Assembly (NCBI GenBank): GCA_964609215.1
Contig: CAZSQZ010000024.1
Coordinates: 1 to 36,517, forward strand
Length of the DNA stretch: 36,517 nucleotides
Direction of reading: 5' to 3'
DNA from: JABDKJ01 sp964609215
GTDB lineage: Bacteria; Bacteroidota; Bacteroidia; Flavobacteriales_D; JABDKJ01
Positions 1 through 7,513 of the stretch are shown here, piece after piece (the first letter of the stretch is position 1; every line of letters starts with the position of its first letter). Under the pieces are notes generated by a model. It made no database searches, had not been told where the DNA came from, and was given only the letters and a program-made list of their open reading frames with translations. The translations under genes were made by a program, and so were the position numbers.

Positions 1-734
1 GAAGCCTTAGCCTTTAACTTGATGATTCCTAAAGCATTTAGAAGCTTCATGATTATATAGGTTGGATCAACTTCAAACCATCTTACCCCTCCAAAATTTG
101 CTCTTCCGCTATGTTTGTGATGATTATTATGGTAGGCCTCGCCCATCATTAAAAAATCAAAAGGCAGTAAATTTTTAGAAGTATCCTTTAACTTAAAATT
201 CACATAACCATAGATGTGTGCATACCAATTAATGATTACTCCATGAATTGGAGCCATTAGAATAATAATAGGTAATAGCAACCACATCCACCAAGCGGTA
301 GCAAACTTTAAAAAGAACAAAAAATAAAGAATGGACCAGGACACTCGAGACAGCATGGAACTCGCAAAGCGATCAAAACTCTTCCATTGAGGAGCATTCT
401 TTGTGAATTTTTCCTCAACCTCTATCCTTTGATTATTAATCTTCTTATAAATAGATCTTGTTTTCCACATCATTGCCATAATACTCTCATCATATTTTGG
501 AGAATGCGGATCGTCTTCAGTATCTGCATAAGCATGGTGCATTCTGTGCATTACCCCATATCCGTAAGCACTTAAATAGTTTGAACCCTGAAACAACCAG
601 GTAAGAACATAGGTGATTTTCTCCATGTTTTTCGACATGGTAAAAGTTTGGTGTGCGGCATATCTGTGCAAAAAGAATGTTTGAAAAAATAATCCTCCAT
701 ACCACAAAATCAAAAACAAGATTAATATCTCCAT
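1..734 (-). CDS. Acyl-CoA/fatty-acid desaturase, 3' end outside window
   Basis: A membrane di-iron desaturase that would introduce a double bond into acyl chains for membrane fluidity. The frame is open from the ATG at 734 to the left edge (244 codons, no stop), so the C-terminus is missing. All three histidine boxes of the stearoyl-CoA desaturase family are visible: HRYAAH (residues 23-28), HRMHH (63-67, followed by AYADTEDDPHSP) and HNNHH (202-206, in GEAYHNNHHKH). Hydrophobic stretches lie at about residues 3-20, 41-60, 133-150 and 151-170. A sequence matching the Bacteroidota -7 box (TATTTTTG) sits one base before the ATG, but no -33 TTG is at the right distance, so the promoter is unsettled. 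The family call is secure; substrate and regiospecificity cannot be read. Confidence 0.93.
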   Translation of the reverse strand, partial: MEILILFLILWYGGLFFQTFFLHRYAAHQTFTMSKNMEKITYVLTWLFQGSNYLSAYGYGVMHRMHHAYADTEDDPHSPKYDESIMAMMWKTRSIYKKINNQRIEVEEKFTKNAPQWKSFDRFASSMLSRVSWSILYFLFFLKFATAWWMWLLLPIIILMAPIHGVIINWYAHIYGYVNFKLKDTSKNLLPFDFLMMGEAYHNNHHKHSGRANFGGVRWFEVDPTYIIMKLLNALGIIKLKAKA

Positions 735-853
735 ACAAAAATAAATGTGCGGCTAATCTAAGAAATTATTATTCACAGAATAAGAATATTGTCTTTCAAT
801 AATGGATTTCTTAAAGTATGATTTTAGCAAATATCAAATGCATTTAAGTTGAA

Positions 854-881
854 TTGCAAATCAGAAAATGCATTAGATTTG
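854..881 (+). promoter_or_regulatory. Bacteroidota-type promoter (TTG-N17-TAGATTTG)
   Basis: A -33 TTG at 854-856, exactly 17 bases, then TAGATTTG at 874-881. This is a full match to the primary-sigma consensus of Bacteroidota (TTG-N17-TAnnTTTG). Transcription would start near 887-889, about 11 bases before the ATG at 899. It argues that the in-frame TTG at 854 is a promoter element rather than a start codon. Confidence 0.72.
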
Positions 882-898
882 TTTTAGAATTTTTAAAC

Positions 899-1696
899 AT
901 GCCTCAAAAAATCAGACAATACATTCTGCTGGCACTATTTTCTGCCATTCTTATTATAAGTTGTCATAGTTCGAATGATCAATCGGAGCAGAAACAAAAA
1001 AATGAGGTCTTAGTTTTAGGAACCATTCACAATGGTCATCTTACGGATAGTGTTTATACTACGGACTATTTGAACACATTGATTGTGGAGATAGATCCTG
1101 ATTACATTCTTGCAGAAATACCTCCACATCTTATGAAAACTGCAATGGATGGTTTTATTAAAGATGATTCCATATCCGAGCCGAGAGTAATGAGGTTTCC
1201 AGAATATACAGATGTGGTATTTCCACTCACAAAAAAAATGGACTTTGAAATCATTCCTACTGCTGGTTGGACAAGAATAATGGCGAATGAGAGATCATCA
1301 AAACTAAGAACTATTAGTAAAGATACTGCAAGAGTTGAAGAGTGGGGAAAGTACATAACTGCGCGATCAATTACAGATTCCACATACGAAGCTACCGGTA
1401 AAGTGAATGATCCGTATTTCATTCATACGGATAGATATGATGAGATACAAGATATTTTTCTGCAAGAATACAATCGCTTGTTTAATATGGAACTAGGATT
1501 GGGTGGTTGGGATAATATTAATATTGCACATTATTGGAATATTGAAAAGGCATTGGAGAGCCAACGCTATAAAGGAAAGCGAATGCTTATCATTTATGGT
1601 GCTGGACATAAGGGCTGGTTTCTAAGAGAATTGAGAAAGAGAGATGATATAGAGATATTGGAAATGAAGCCTTTTCTGGATGCGATAATTAGATAA
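899..1696 (+). CDS. TraB/GumN-like (DUF5694-like) lipoprotein
   Basis: A probable lipoprotein of 265 residues with no firmly known function. The N-terminus is a signal peptide ending in a lipobox (LIISC, Cys at about residue 22). The mature part opens with VLVLGTIHNGH, the G-x-x-H motif of the TraB/PrgY/GumN superfamily, and has VEIDPDYILAEIP and, near the end, YGAGHKGWFLREL, matching the conserved Glu and GxGH positions of that group and of the DUF5694 family. Members are thought to be membrane-associated metal-dependent hydrolase-like proteins; no activity is claimed here. The ATG at 899 is chosen because it directly starts the signal peptide and lies just downstream of a consensus promoter. 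It may be co-transcribed with the DoxX gene 46 bases downstream. Confidence 0.68.
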   Translation: MPQKIRQYILLALFSAILIISCHSSNDQSEQKQKNEVLVLGTIHNGHLTDSVYTTDYLNTLIVEIDPDYILAEIPPHLMKTAMDGFIKDDSISEPRVMRFPEYTDVVFPLTKKMDFEIIPTAGWTRIMANERSSKLRTISKDTARVEEWGKYITARSITDSTYEATGKVNDPYFIHTDRYDEIQDIFLQEYNRLFNMELGLGGWDNINIAHYWNIEKALESQRYKGKRMLIIYGAGHKGWFLRELRKRDDIEILEMKPFLDAIIR

Positions 1697-1742
1697 ACAA
1701 TGATGTTAAACCGAATGATAGAAATAATACAAATCAATTGAA

Positions 1743-2171
1743 ATGATGAATATGAATTTAAATAGAAACATTGGCTTGCTCGTACTCCGTTTATTACTAG
1801 GTTTCATTTTCTTCTTTCAAGGATATGGAAAGGTTTTTAAGTTTGGTGTGGACAATATCTACAACAATTCTTTCAAAACAACTTATGGAGATCTACTGCC
1901 AGATTTCATAAACTTTGGTACTGCTTATTTTACCTCCTATGCGGAGCTCATTGCGGGTTTCATGCTCATAATAGGATTTAAAAGAGATTGGGCACTATAT
2001 GCGCTAGGTTTGGTATTGGTGATTGTCACCTTTGGACATGGATTAGCTCAACCCATCTGGGACACAAGCCATGTTTTGGTAAGAACATTATTCCTGATTC
2101 CTTTATTACTCTTACCAAAAGAGTGGGACAAATATTCAATAGACTTTCTACTTAAGAAGTTAAAAGGATAA
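1743..2171 (+). CDS. DoxX family membrane protein
   Basis: A 142-residue integral membrane protein with four predicted helices (about residues 10-28, 55-80, 84-104 and 110-124). The opening pattern LLVLRLLLGFIFFFQGYGKVF is the DoxX signature (R-x-x-x-G-x-x-F...G-x-x-K), followed by AELIAGFMLIIGF. DoxX proteins are small membrane proteins linked to quinone or thiosulfate redox chemistry in some archaea and to unknown roles in most bacteria. The length is normal for the family. It follows the lipoprotein gene on the same strand. The downstream hairpin at 2219-2246 may end its transcript. Confidence 0.85.
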   Translation: MMNMNLNRNIGLLVLRLLLGFIFFFQGYGKVFKFGVDNIYNNSFKTTYGDLLPDFINFGTAYFTSYAELIAGFMLIIGFKRDWALYALGLVLVIVTFGHGLAQPIWDTSHVLVRTLFLIPLLLLPKEWDKYSIDFLLKKLKG

Positions 2172-2218
2172 TTGATCTACTGATCTTCCTAATTTTAGAA
2201 TCCAGCTTTGTTAAAAAA

Positions 2219-2246
2219 AATCGGTTTGAAAATATTCAAACCGATT
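2219..2246 (-). terminator. Rho-independent terminator for the SDR gene
   Basis: A perfect 12-bp stem (AATCGGTTTGAA, paired with TTCAAACCGATT) around an AATA loop. On the minus strand it is followed by a run of T (2213-2218 and neighbours), so it mainly terminates the SDR transcript. From the plus strand the T-run is poor, so service to the DoxX gene is only possible. Confidence 0.82.
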
Positions 2247-2272
2247 CCTTGTAAATATTCTCAGGGTTTCAA

Positions 2273-3019
2273 TTAATTTCTTCCCGCCATTATTCCTCCA
2301 TCTGTATCCCAAATTGCTCCGGTAACCCAAGATGCTTTCTCAGAAAGGAGAAACAAAATGCTATTTGCCACGTCCTTAGGTGTACCATTCCTTCCAATAG
2401 GATGGAATGCATTAAACCCTTCCAGTGCTTTTTCAGCTTCTTCTTGTCCCCCAAAAACTCCATGATAAACAGGCGTATTAACCACTGCGGGGGATACTGC
2501 ATTGACTCTAATTTTATCATCTGCTAACTCCATAGCCAAATGTTGGGTTAATGAATGCAAACCTGCTTTTTGCATAGAATAAGCCGAAGAGGGTGTAGCC
2601 TTTACCGCTTGTTTTGCCCACATAGACCCTACATTCACGATAGAACCTCCTTCTGTTGCTTTCATTTTTTTAGCCGCACTTTGTGTTATGAAAAAGAAGC
2701 CTCTATTTAGGTCTAAGTAGGAATTGTAATCTTCGACCGTATGATCTAGAAAGGGCTTAGGGCCAAAAATTCCGGATGCATTCACTAGGTAATCTAAATT
2801 ATCTAACGAATTGATTTTAGAGATTAAAGCATCTACTTCTTGGGTATTGGAAATATTTACCGAATGCTTAATCAAATTTGGAGCATCGGCAATCTTATCT
2901 GTATTTCTTCCAACAACATGCACCTTTGCTCCGCTTTGTAATAAGGCATTTGCTGTTGCGTTACCAATTCCACTTGTTCCTCCTATTATAAGGGCTGTTT
3001 TACTTTCGAATTCACTCAT
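2273..3019 (-). CDS. Short-chain dehydrogenase/reductase (SDR)
   Basis: A classical 248-residue SDR oxidoreductase using NAD(H) or NADP(H). The cofactor loop is GGTSGIG (residues 13-19). The NNAG motif appears as NASG. The catalytic region has Ser in VGSMW and Tyr/Lys in YSMQK. The C-terminal segment WVTGAIWDTDGGIMAGRN is typical of the family. The substrate cannot be assigned. The gene lies 61 bases downstream of a TetR-family regulator on the same strand, and the intergap contains an 18-bp palindrome also found before the regulator. This strongly suggests induction by a ligand of that regulator, perhaps the SDR's substrate or a toxic carbonyl. The start codon ATG at 3019 gives a normal N-terminus. 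Confidence 0.92.
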   Translation of the reverse strand: MSEFESKTALIIGGTSGIGNATANALLQSGAKVHVVGRNTDKIADAPNLIKHSVNISNTQEVDALISKINSLDNLDYLVNASGIFGPKPFLDHTVEDYNSYLDLNRGFFFITQSAAKKMKATEGGSIVNVGSMWAKQAVKATPSSAYSMQKAGLHSLTQHLAMELADDKIRVNAVSPAVVNTPVYHGVFGGQEEAEKALEGFNAFHPIGRNGTPKDVANSILFLLSEKASWVTGAIWDTDGGIMAGRN

Positions 3020-3044
3020 TTTCTATATTTGTTAATTATTGAAT

Positions 3045-3062
3045 AGACAGACAAGTCTGTCT
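3045..3062. promoter_or_regulatory. Palindromic operator before the SDR gene
   Basis: AGACAGACAAGTCTGTCT has perfect 8-bp arms around a central AA. It is located 26 bases upstream of the SDR start. Its core ACAGACAAGTCTGT recurs at 3672-3685 upstream of the TetR gene. Two copies of a rare palindrome placed before a TetR gene and its neighbour are the standard arrangement for TetR operators. Confidence 0.8.
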
Positions 3063-3080
3063 TTAATTGATTAAATTTTT

Positions 3081-3644
3081 TTAACTTATTATTTTCAAAC
3101 ACAAATTCTTACTCTCTTTAATTGGCCAATTCGCTTGATGCAAATGACTCTCTGCAACAGCGCTTTCATATAATAAATAAATTTGTCGCGCCAACGTTCT
3201 TACTTCCTTTGCTTTTATCTCTTTCAAATTACTCGAAACTAAATCTGAGATTAAATCTATAAACTGCTTTTTCTGTGTTTGTATTTCACTTCTTATTCTA
3301 ACATCTTCTTTTGGAATTTCAGATACCGTATTAATGCACCAACAGCCATTGAAATCCTTGTCCTTGAAAAACAATTGAAGAAAATCGAAAAGCGCAAGCA
3401 CTTGTTTTTTTCCCTTGCTTTTTGATTTGCAATAATCTTCAATATCCTTTAAAAATTTTGAATTCTTAAATTGAAGATAAGCCAGACAAATATCTTCTTT
3501 GGATTTAAAATGATTGTACAATGTTGCCTTCGCAATTTCCGACTCGGAAATAATTTCATTTATTCCAGTAGAATTGTATCCATTTTTATAAAACAGAGAA
3601 GAAGAAGTTTCTATAATCTTTTGTCTGACTTCAGAATGTTTCAC
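3081..3644 (-). CDS. TetR/AcrR family transcriptional repressor
   Basis: A 187-residue regulator. The N-terminal helix-turn-helix is clear: VRQKIIETSSSLFYKNGYNSTGINEII, then SEIAKATLYNHFKSKEDI (residues 6-52), the TetR_N pattern with recognition helix around ATLYNHF. The C-terminal part (60-187) is an all-helical ligand domain with a C-x-C-pattern around CWCIN (about residue 97-101). The start codon is GTG at 3644. A TAAATTTG box on the minus strand ends only four bases before this GTG, and the operator copy at 3672-3685 lies just upstream, so the gene is likely autoregulated and also controls the adjacent SDR gene. The ligand is unknown. Confidence 0.92.
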   Translation of the reverse strand: MKHSEVRQKIIETSSSLFYKNGYNSTGINEIISESEIAKATLYNHFKSKEDICLAYLQFKNSKFLKDIEDYCKSKSKGKKQVLALFDFLQLFFKDKDFNGCWCINTVSEIPKEDVRIRSEIQTQKKQFIDLISDLVSSNLKEIKAKEVRTLARQIYLLYESAVAESHLHQANWPIKESKNLCLKIIS

Positions 3645-3671
3645 AGTGCAAATTTAAAATAAAATTATTAA

Positions 3672-3685
3672 ACAGACAAGTCTGT
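3672..3685. promoter_or_regulatory. Palindromic operator before the tetR-type gene
   Basis: ACAGACAAGTCTGT is a perfect 14-bp dyad (6-bp arms, AA centre). It matches the core of the palindrome at 3045-3062, and the flanking right-hand CT is also shared. It lies 28 bases upstream of the regulator's GTG and its central TTG, read on the minus strand, could also serve as a -33 element. Likely autoregulation. Confidence 0.8.
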
Positions 3686-3808
3686 CTATTTTTCCATATT
3701 GAAATTAAGTGGATAATAGCATTGGAGAAACTATTTAATAATTAATAAATGTATACCCTTGTGTGGGTGTTTAATTCAAAAAAGATACCTTGAACTCAAT
3801 CAAAAAAA

Positions 3809-3832
3809 AAGGCCCATCAAAAGATGAGCCTT
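3809..3832 (-). terminator. Terminator of the cold-shock gene
   Basis: The stem AAGGCCCATC / GATGAGCCTT (one C-A mismatch) closes an AAAA loop. Read on the minus strand it is followed by a run of T (3802-3808), 24 bases past the csp stop codon. Confidence 0.8.
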
Positions 3833-3855
3833 GCACTAAATTTCTTTGCAATCCC

Positions 3856-4047
3856 TTAGACTACCTTCACATTAACAGCGCTTAATCCTTTAGGGCCTTC
3901 TTCGATATCGAAGCTAACCTTATCTCCTTCGTTAATAACTCCGCTTAAAGCGCTTTGGTGCACGAAAACATCTTTTGATCCTCCGTCCGGTGTAATGAAA
4001 CCAAAACCTTTAGCTTCATTGAAAAATTTAACTGTACCGTTACTCAT
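3856..4047 (-). CDS. Cold-shock protein, CspA family
   Basis: A 63-residue single cold-shock domain that binds single-stranded RNA/DNA and melts RNA structure. The RNP1 motif is KGFGFITP (residues 13-20) and RNP2 is DVFVHQSAL (26-34); the closing EGPKGLSAVNV is also typical. The length is standard. It is a single-gene unit, with its own terminator at 3809-3832 and about 80 bases of AT-rich leader. The copy cannot be assigned to a specific csp paralogue. Confidence 0.96.
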   Translation of the reverse strand: MSNGTVKFFNEAKGFGFITPDGGSKDVFVHQSALSGVINEGDKVSFDIEEGPKGLSAVNVKVV

Positions 4048-4131
4048 AAAATAAAATATTAATTGACTATAAAGGTAGCACTACTATTCAAACCAGCACA
4101 ATATTTAGTGATTATCTGCCTTTTAGAGCTT

Positions 4132-5535
4132 TTAAACGGTAAATTTCTTCCATTTTCCTCTCTTAAATAGCAAAAGTGTTGCTATTCCTGCCAAAGATTC
4201 GGAAACCAACACTGCCCAAAAGACTCCAGAATAGGTCCATTCAAGATGAAGTGCCAGTAAATAGGCAAGCGGAATTTGTATTCCCCAAAAGAAAATAAGG
4301 TTTATCAAGGTAGGCGTTACTGTATCGCCTGCACCATTAAATGCCTGCACAGCTACCATCCACCAACCGTATAAAAAATAGGAATAGGATAATATCCGTA
4401 ACCATTCTGCTCCTATACTAATGACGGCCTCATCATTAGTAAAAACACGCATCAATTGATCGCCAAAAATGAAGTAGCAAATGGAAACACCAATTAGAAA
4501 AACCATATTATAGCTACCAATCATCCATACCGATCGCTCTGCTCTATCTGGATTTTTTGCTCCTAGGTTCTGCCCTACTAAAGTAGCCGCAGCATTGGAT
4601 AGTCCCCAGGCCGGCATGAGTGTAAACATAATCAAGCGAATGACAAAAGTAGCAGCTGCGGCTGCCTCTGTTCCAATATCTGCAAGAATTCTCATCAAGA
4701 AAATCCAGGCAGTCATGGAAACTAACATCTGACCAATTCCTCCTATGGACGTTTTAATAATATTCCAAACGATATCCCACTTTACACGTAACTGAGAAAA
4801 GAGAATACGAACGTGTTTTCCTCCCTTAAATAATAAGTAGAGTTGAATAAGGACTCCTGTACCTCTTCCAATATTTGTTGCTATGGCCGCACCTTCTACA
4901 CCCAATTCTGGAAAGGGGCCAATTCCAAAAATGAGCATTGGATCTAGAATAATATTAATAAGGTTTGCAATGGTTAACACCCACATAGCAATAGCTGCAT
5001 CGCCTGCTCCTCGAAAAATCCCGTTAATCAAAAAGATGAGCATAATGACCATGTTGCCTCCTAACATCCATTGGCAAAAACCGTGTCCCTCTTTAATGAC
5101 TTCTGGTGCGGCATTCATGAATGCCAATAATTCCTTTGAAAAAAATATTCCGGCTAAGGCAAATGGCAAGGATGCAATTAATCCTATAAATATTGCCTGA
5201 ACGGCCACATTCTCCGCTTTTTCTTTTTCTTTCTCTCCTATTCTTCTGGCCACTATTGCAGTAACGGACATGGATAAGCCCATTGCTACAGCATAAAGCA
5301 GGTACATATAATTTTCTGTCAAGCCTACGCTTGCGACAGCATTGGTTCCCAGTTTCCCTACAAAATAAATATCCACCAAAGCAAAAATGGACTCCATCAC
5401 TAACTCCAGAATCATAGGAACAGCTAATAGAAAAATAGCATGGCGTATTCCTATTTTTGTGTAGTCCACTTCTGTGCCTTTCAAGGCATCTCCTAATTGA
5501 GACCAAATAGATCTATTTGATTTTGTTTCACTCAT
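4132..5535 (-). CDS. MATE family multidrug/Na+ antiporter
   Basis: A 467-residue, 12-helix exporter. It shows family hallmarks: ILELVMESIFALVDIYFVGKLG in helix 1, AVASVGLTENYMYLLYAVAMGLSMSVTAIVARR in helices 2-3, and the pseudo-repeat in the second half with LVGQNLGAKNPDRA. These proteins use Na+ or H+ gradients to expel organic cations and other compounds. The ATG at 5535 (MSETKSN) is preferred; an in-frame TTG nine codons upstream would give an unusual extension. The protein has the normal size. It stands alone with no clear terminator; the gap to the cold-shock gene is 84 bases. Substrate not predictable. Confidence 0.93.
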   Translation of the reverse strand: MSETKSNRSIWSQLGDALKGTEVDYTKIGIRHAIFLLAVPMILELVMESIFALVDIYFVGKLGTNAVASVGLTENYMYLLYAVAMGLSMSVTAIVARRIGEKEKEKAENVAVQAIFIGLIASLPFALAGIFFSKELLAFMNAAPEVIKEGHGFCQWMLGGNMVIMLIFLINGIFRGAGDAAIAMWVLTIANLINIILDPMLIFGIGPFPELGVEGAAIATNIGRGTGVLIQLYLLFKGGKHVRILFSQLRVKWDIVWNIIKTSIGGIGQMLVSMTAWIFLMRILADIGTEAAAAATFVIRLIMFTLMPAWGLSNAAATLVGQNLGAKNPDRAERSVWMIGSYNMVFLIGVSICYFIFGDQLMRVFTNDEAVISIGAEWLRILSYSYFLYGWWMVAVQAFNGAGDTVTPTLINLIFFWGIQIPLAYLLALHLEWTYSGVFWAVLVSESLAGIATLLLFKRGKWKKFTV

Positions 5536-5612
5536 TCTATAAAGGGTTTTCACCCAAGCCAAATTTTAGCAGAGCAAAGTAATAAAATGAAGTGATGATA
5601 AGCTTCTCAAAG

Positions 5613-5960
5613 TCAATTAAACCAAACCGCATGTTTGCGCCTTCTGAGTTCCAATGCCAATAACTCTTCTGTTTTTAGGGCTTGTGTTTTCGTCATTAAG
5701 GGAAGGTGTTCATAGAGGCTTGGCCGAAGATATAGACCGTAGTTCTCTACAATATTTGCTGATAATTTATGCCCTTTAGCATTTCGGTAAGCACTTTTAT
5801 GTTGTTCAAAGCGTTCTTTTAGAGTTTTACTGGTCATACCTACATAAAGACATTGTTGAACTCCGTTAAATTGCGGATTAGCTTCTCGAAACTTCCTGTT
5901 CTCCTTGAAAGCCCTTTTGGATAATTCAATTACATAGACCCTATATATTTTCTTTTCCAA
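5613..5960 (-). CDS. GIY-YIG nuclease-like small protein
   Basis: A 115-residue stand-alone GIY-YIG-like domain. The two short strands are RVYVIEL (residues 7-13) and CLYVGMT (37-43, the YIG equivalent). The catalytic-type Arg lies in KERFEQHK (about R50), and a Glu-rich helix TEELLALELRRRKHAVW (98-113) gives the expected metal-binding Glu. The extension between the two motifs (FKENRKFREANPQFNGVQ) is longer than in UvrC. The start is TTG at 5960; there is no ATG nearby. It lies 16 bases after the preceding gene of the same operon. Whether it cuts DNA is unknown: such small proteins are common and mostly uncharacterised. Confidence 0.78.
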   Translation of the reverse strand: MEKKIYRVYVIELSKRAFKENRKFREANPQFNGVQQCLYVGMTSKTLKERFEQHKSAYRNAKGHKLSANIVENYGLYLRPSLYEHLPLMTKTQALKTEELLALELRRRKHAVWFN

Positions 5961-5976
5961 TACTTTATAGAATGAT

Positions 5977-6555
5977 TTAGCTTTGGCCTGAAAGATTCAA
6001 TATACAGCTTTCCCGAATAGACCACAGTTTATCAAATGATAGATCTATTTTCTGCTCTAAAATCCAATTTTTCAAGTATTCTTTATGAAGCTGCACTTTA
6101 TAATTAGCAACCTGTTCTGGCTCTATTTCTATCTCTTTGAGCAATACCCTTTCTATTCTTTCAAAACTAGAAGATGTAGAAGTCACATCCATTCTCATGT
6201 TCTTAATTCTCAAATAACAATGTGCTTCTGGCACATATTCTAAGCCCGCTTTTTCGATTCCATTTCCTATACCTGGGGTATTCCTTTGGTTCATTTTATA
6301 TATTCCAAGAATCAGTTTGACATTGCTGATTTTATTCAAATCGGCTATGTGCTTTAAAAGGGCATGTTTAGAACTGCAGGTTCCTTTTCCTTCCTGAATT
6401 GGCAAAGTCAAATCTTCTCTGTTTGCATTTCTTCCATAAGGCAAGTTGCGAACATATTCAAGCAATTCATTCCAATCTTTAATGCCCTTAGCATATAAAA
6501 GCAATGACAATGGACTCTTATCTATCAATGAAAAATTCACGTTTGAATCATTCAT
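5977..6555 (-). CDS. Uncharacterised protein with transglutaminase-like C-H-D pattern
   Basis: A 192-residue protein without a firm family. It contains GKGTCSSKHALL (Cys60), then EAHCYLRI (His112) and MDVTS (Asp123). A Cys followed about 50 residues later by His and 11 residues later by Asp, in these local contexts, resembles the transglutaminase-like/papain-fold triad, so a cysteine peptidase or amidase activity is a reasonable guess but no more. There is no signal peptide. The ATG at 6555 overlaps the stop of the upstream membrane-protein gene by 8 bases (ATGAATGA), so the two are translationally coupled. The C-terminal part is charged and helical. Confidence 0.6.
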   Translation of the reverse strand: MNDSNVNFSLIDKSPLSLLLYAKGIKDWNELLEYVRNLPYGRNANREDLTLPIQEGKGTCSSKHALLKHIADLNKISNVKLILGIYKMNQRNTPGIGNGIEKAGLEYVPEAHCYLRIKNMRMDVTSTSSSFERIERVLLKEIEIEPEQVANYKVQLHKEYLKNWILEQKIDLSFDKLWSIRESCILNLSGQS

Positions 6556-6988
6556 AATCCTCCAAATCGAATATTTTCTTTTTGAATAAATACCGAACTA
6601 TAATTCCCCAAATTAATCCAACTATGAGAAAGGTTATTAGGTTTTGCTTGAAATGAGCAGAATAGAAAAAACCAAGAATGCTTCCTCCTAATCCATAGAG
6701 AACAAGAGAAATGGAAATTGCCAGTCTTCCAATGCTCTTTTGGGAAATTGCTTCTAATTCCTCGTTGGTTTTTTGTTTTCTTTTGAAAAGGGAGAATATG
6801 GAATAGATCAAGCCCATTCCCTGATGTGCACCATCTGCCGCGAGAATTACAATGTTAGGTAATCCGAAATAAATAAATAAAGGAACGACTCCTTTAACAT
6901 CAGTTATTAGATACATTAAAATGATTGAAATTATTCCACTTCCAAACCAAATTGCTATAGAGATTAATGTCTTTTTCAAATCATTCAT
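6548..6988 (-). CDS. Uncharacterised four-helix membrane protein
   Basis: A small polytopic membrane protein (146 residues from the ATG at 6988). Hydrophobic helices lie at about residues 8-29, 33-52, 83-106 and 112-132, with a charged loop FKRKQKTNEELEAISQKS between helices 2 and 3 and an acidic tail. No family was recognised. An in-frame TTG at 7078 would add 30 hydrophilic residues, which is less likely. It is the first gene of a minus-strand trio with the C-H-D protein (8-base overlap) and the GIY-YIG protein, so it may anchor or regulate them; this is inferred from position only. The AT-rich region to its right is shared with the divergent hipBA pair. Confidence 0.62.
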   Translation of the reverse strand: MNDLKKTLISIAIWFGSGIISIILMYLITDVKGVVPLFIYFGLPNIVILAADGAHQGMGLIYSIFSLFKRKQKTNEELEAISQKSIGRLAISISLVLYGLGGSILGFFYSAHFKQNLITFLIVGLIWGIIVRYLFKKKIFDLEDYE

Positions 6989-7172
6989 TATCACATTTGT
7001 TTGACTTTTTAAATTAAGTGAATATTTGAGGAATTCGGATTTATGCTGCTTTTGTTTATTCAAATTTGCTTCAAACAAGTCCTATAGCTAATCATTAATT
7101 AATGTAATCGTATTATTACTTTTAAGCAATTTCAATACTTTTTGTAAAAATATAATTACATATTTATCATAA

Positions 7173-7200
7173 AATAATGTAAACATATAATAACATTATT
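7173..7200. promoter_or_regulatory. Inverted repeat upstream of hipBA, possible HipB operator
   Basis: AATAATGT (7173-7180) and ACATTATT (7193-7200) form perfect 8-bp arms separated by 12 bases, about 40 bases before the antitoxin ATG. HipB-like antitoxins repress their own operon by binding such spaced dyads. The whole 7085-7240 stretch is extremely AT-rich, so a chance match is possible. Confidence 0.5.
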
Positions 7201-7240
7201 AGTACTTTATACGTATATTGTAAATAACAATTGACATTTT

Positions 7241-7513
7241 ATGATTAATGATAATCTTGAAGGTGAGGTTATGGGAGAGATTGGCAGAAAAATAAAAGCT
7301 CTCCGAAAAAGCAATAGTTTAACACAAGAAGCTTTAGGAAATAGTATTGGTGTAACACGCCAGCACATTATAGATATTGAGGCTGGGCGCGGCACATCTC
7401 TTCTCATCTTCATCAAAATTTTAAAAGAATTTAGAAAAACAGAAAAGCTGTTGGAGATACTTGACGCCATAAGCATTTCTCCTAAAGAACTTTTCTTGAA
7501 AGAAAATAAATGA
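7241..7513 (+). CDS. hipB: HipB-like antitoxin (HTH_XRE)
   Basis: A 90-residue DNA-binding protein expected to neutralise and co-repress with the adjacent HipA-like kinase. The Cro/C1-type helix-turn-helix is clear: IGRKIKALRKSNSLTQEALGNSIGVTRQHIIDIEAGRGTSLLIFIKIL (residues 14-61), including LTQEALG and VTRQHIIDIE. The ATG at 7241 is taken; an internal ATG at 7271 (MGEIG) would also leave the whole domain. Its stop codon overlaps the start of the hipA gene (ATGA at 7510-7513), the usual arrangement of this toxin-antitoxin type. Upstream there is an inverted repeat suitable as an operator. Confidence 0.88.
   Translation: MINDNLEGEVMGEIGRKIKALRKSNSLTQEALGNSIGVTRQHIIDIEAGRGTSLLIFIKILKEFRKTEKLLEILDAISISPKELFLKENK

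Noticed and set aside
854..898. TTG at 854 as start of the lipoprotein gene
   Set aside because: It is the -33 element of a full-consensus promoter and would put 15 extra residues before the signal peptide.
5093..5506. 137-codon open frame within the MATE gene
   Set aside because: It is on the same strand in another frame, basic and Cys/Arg-rich, with no recognisable fold; the MATE frame is well supported.
5536..5562. TTG at 5562 as start of the MATE protein
   Set aside because: The ATG at 5535 gives a typical N-terminus for the family; the extra nine residues have no support.
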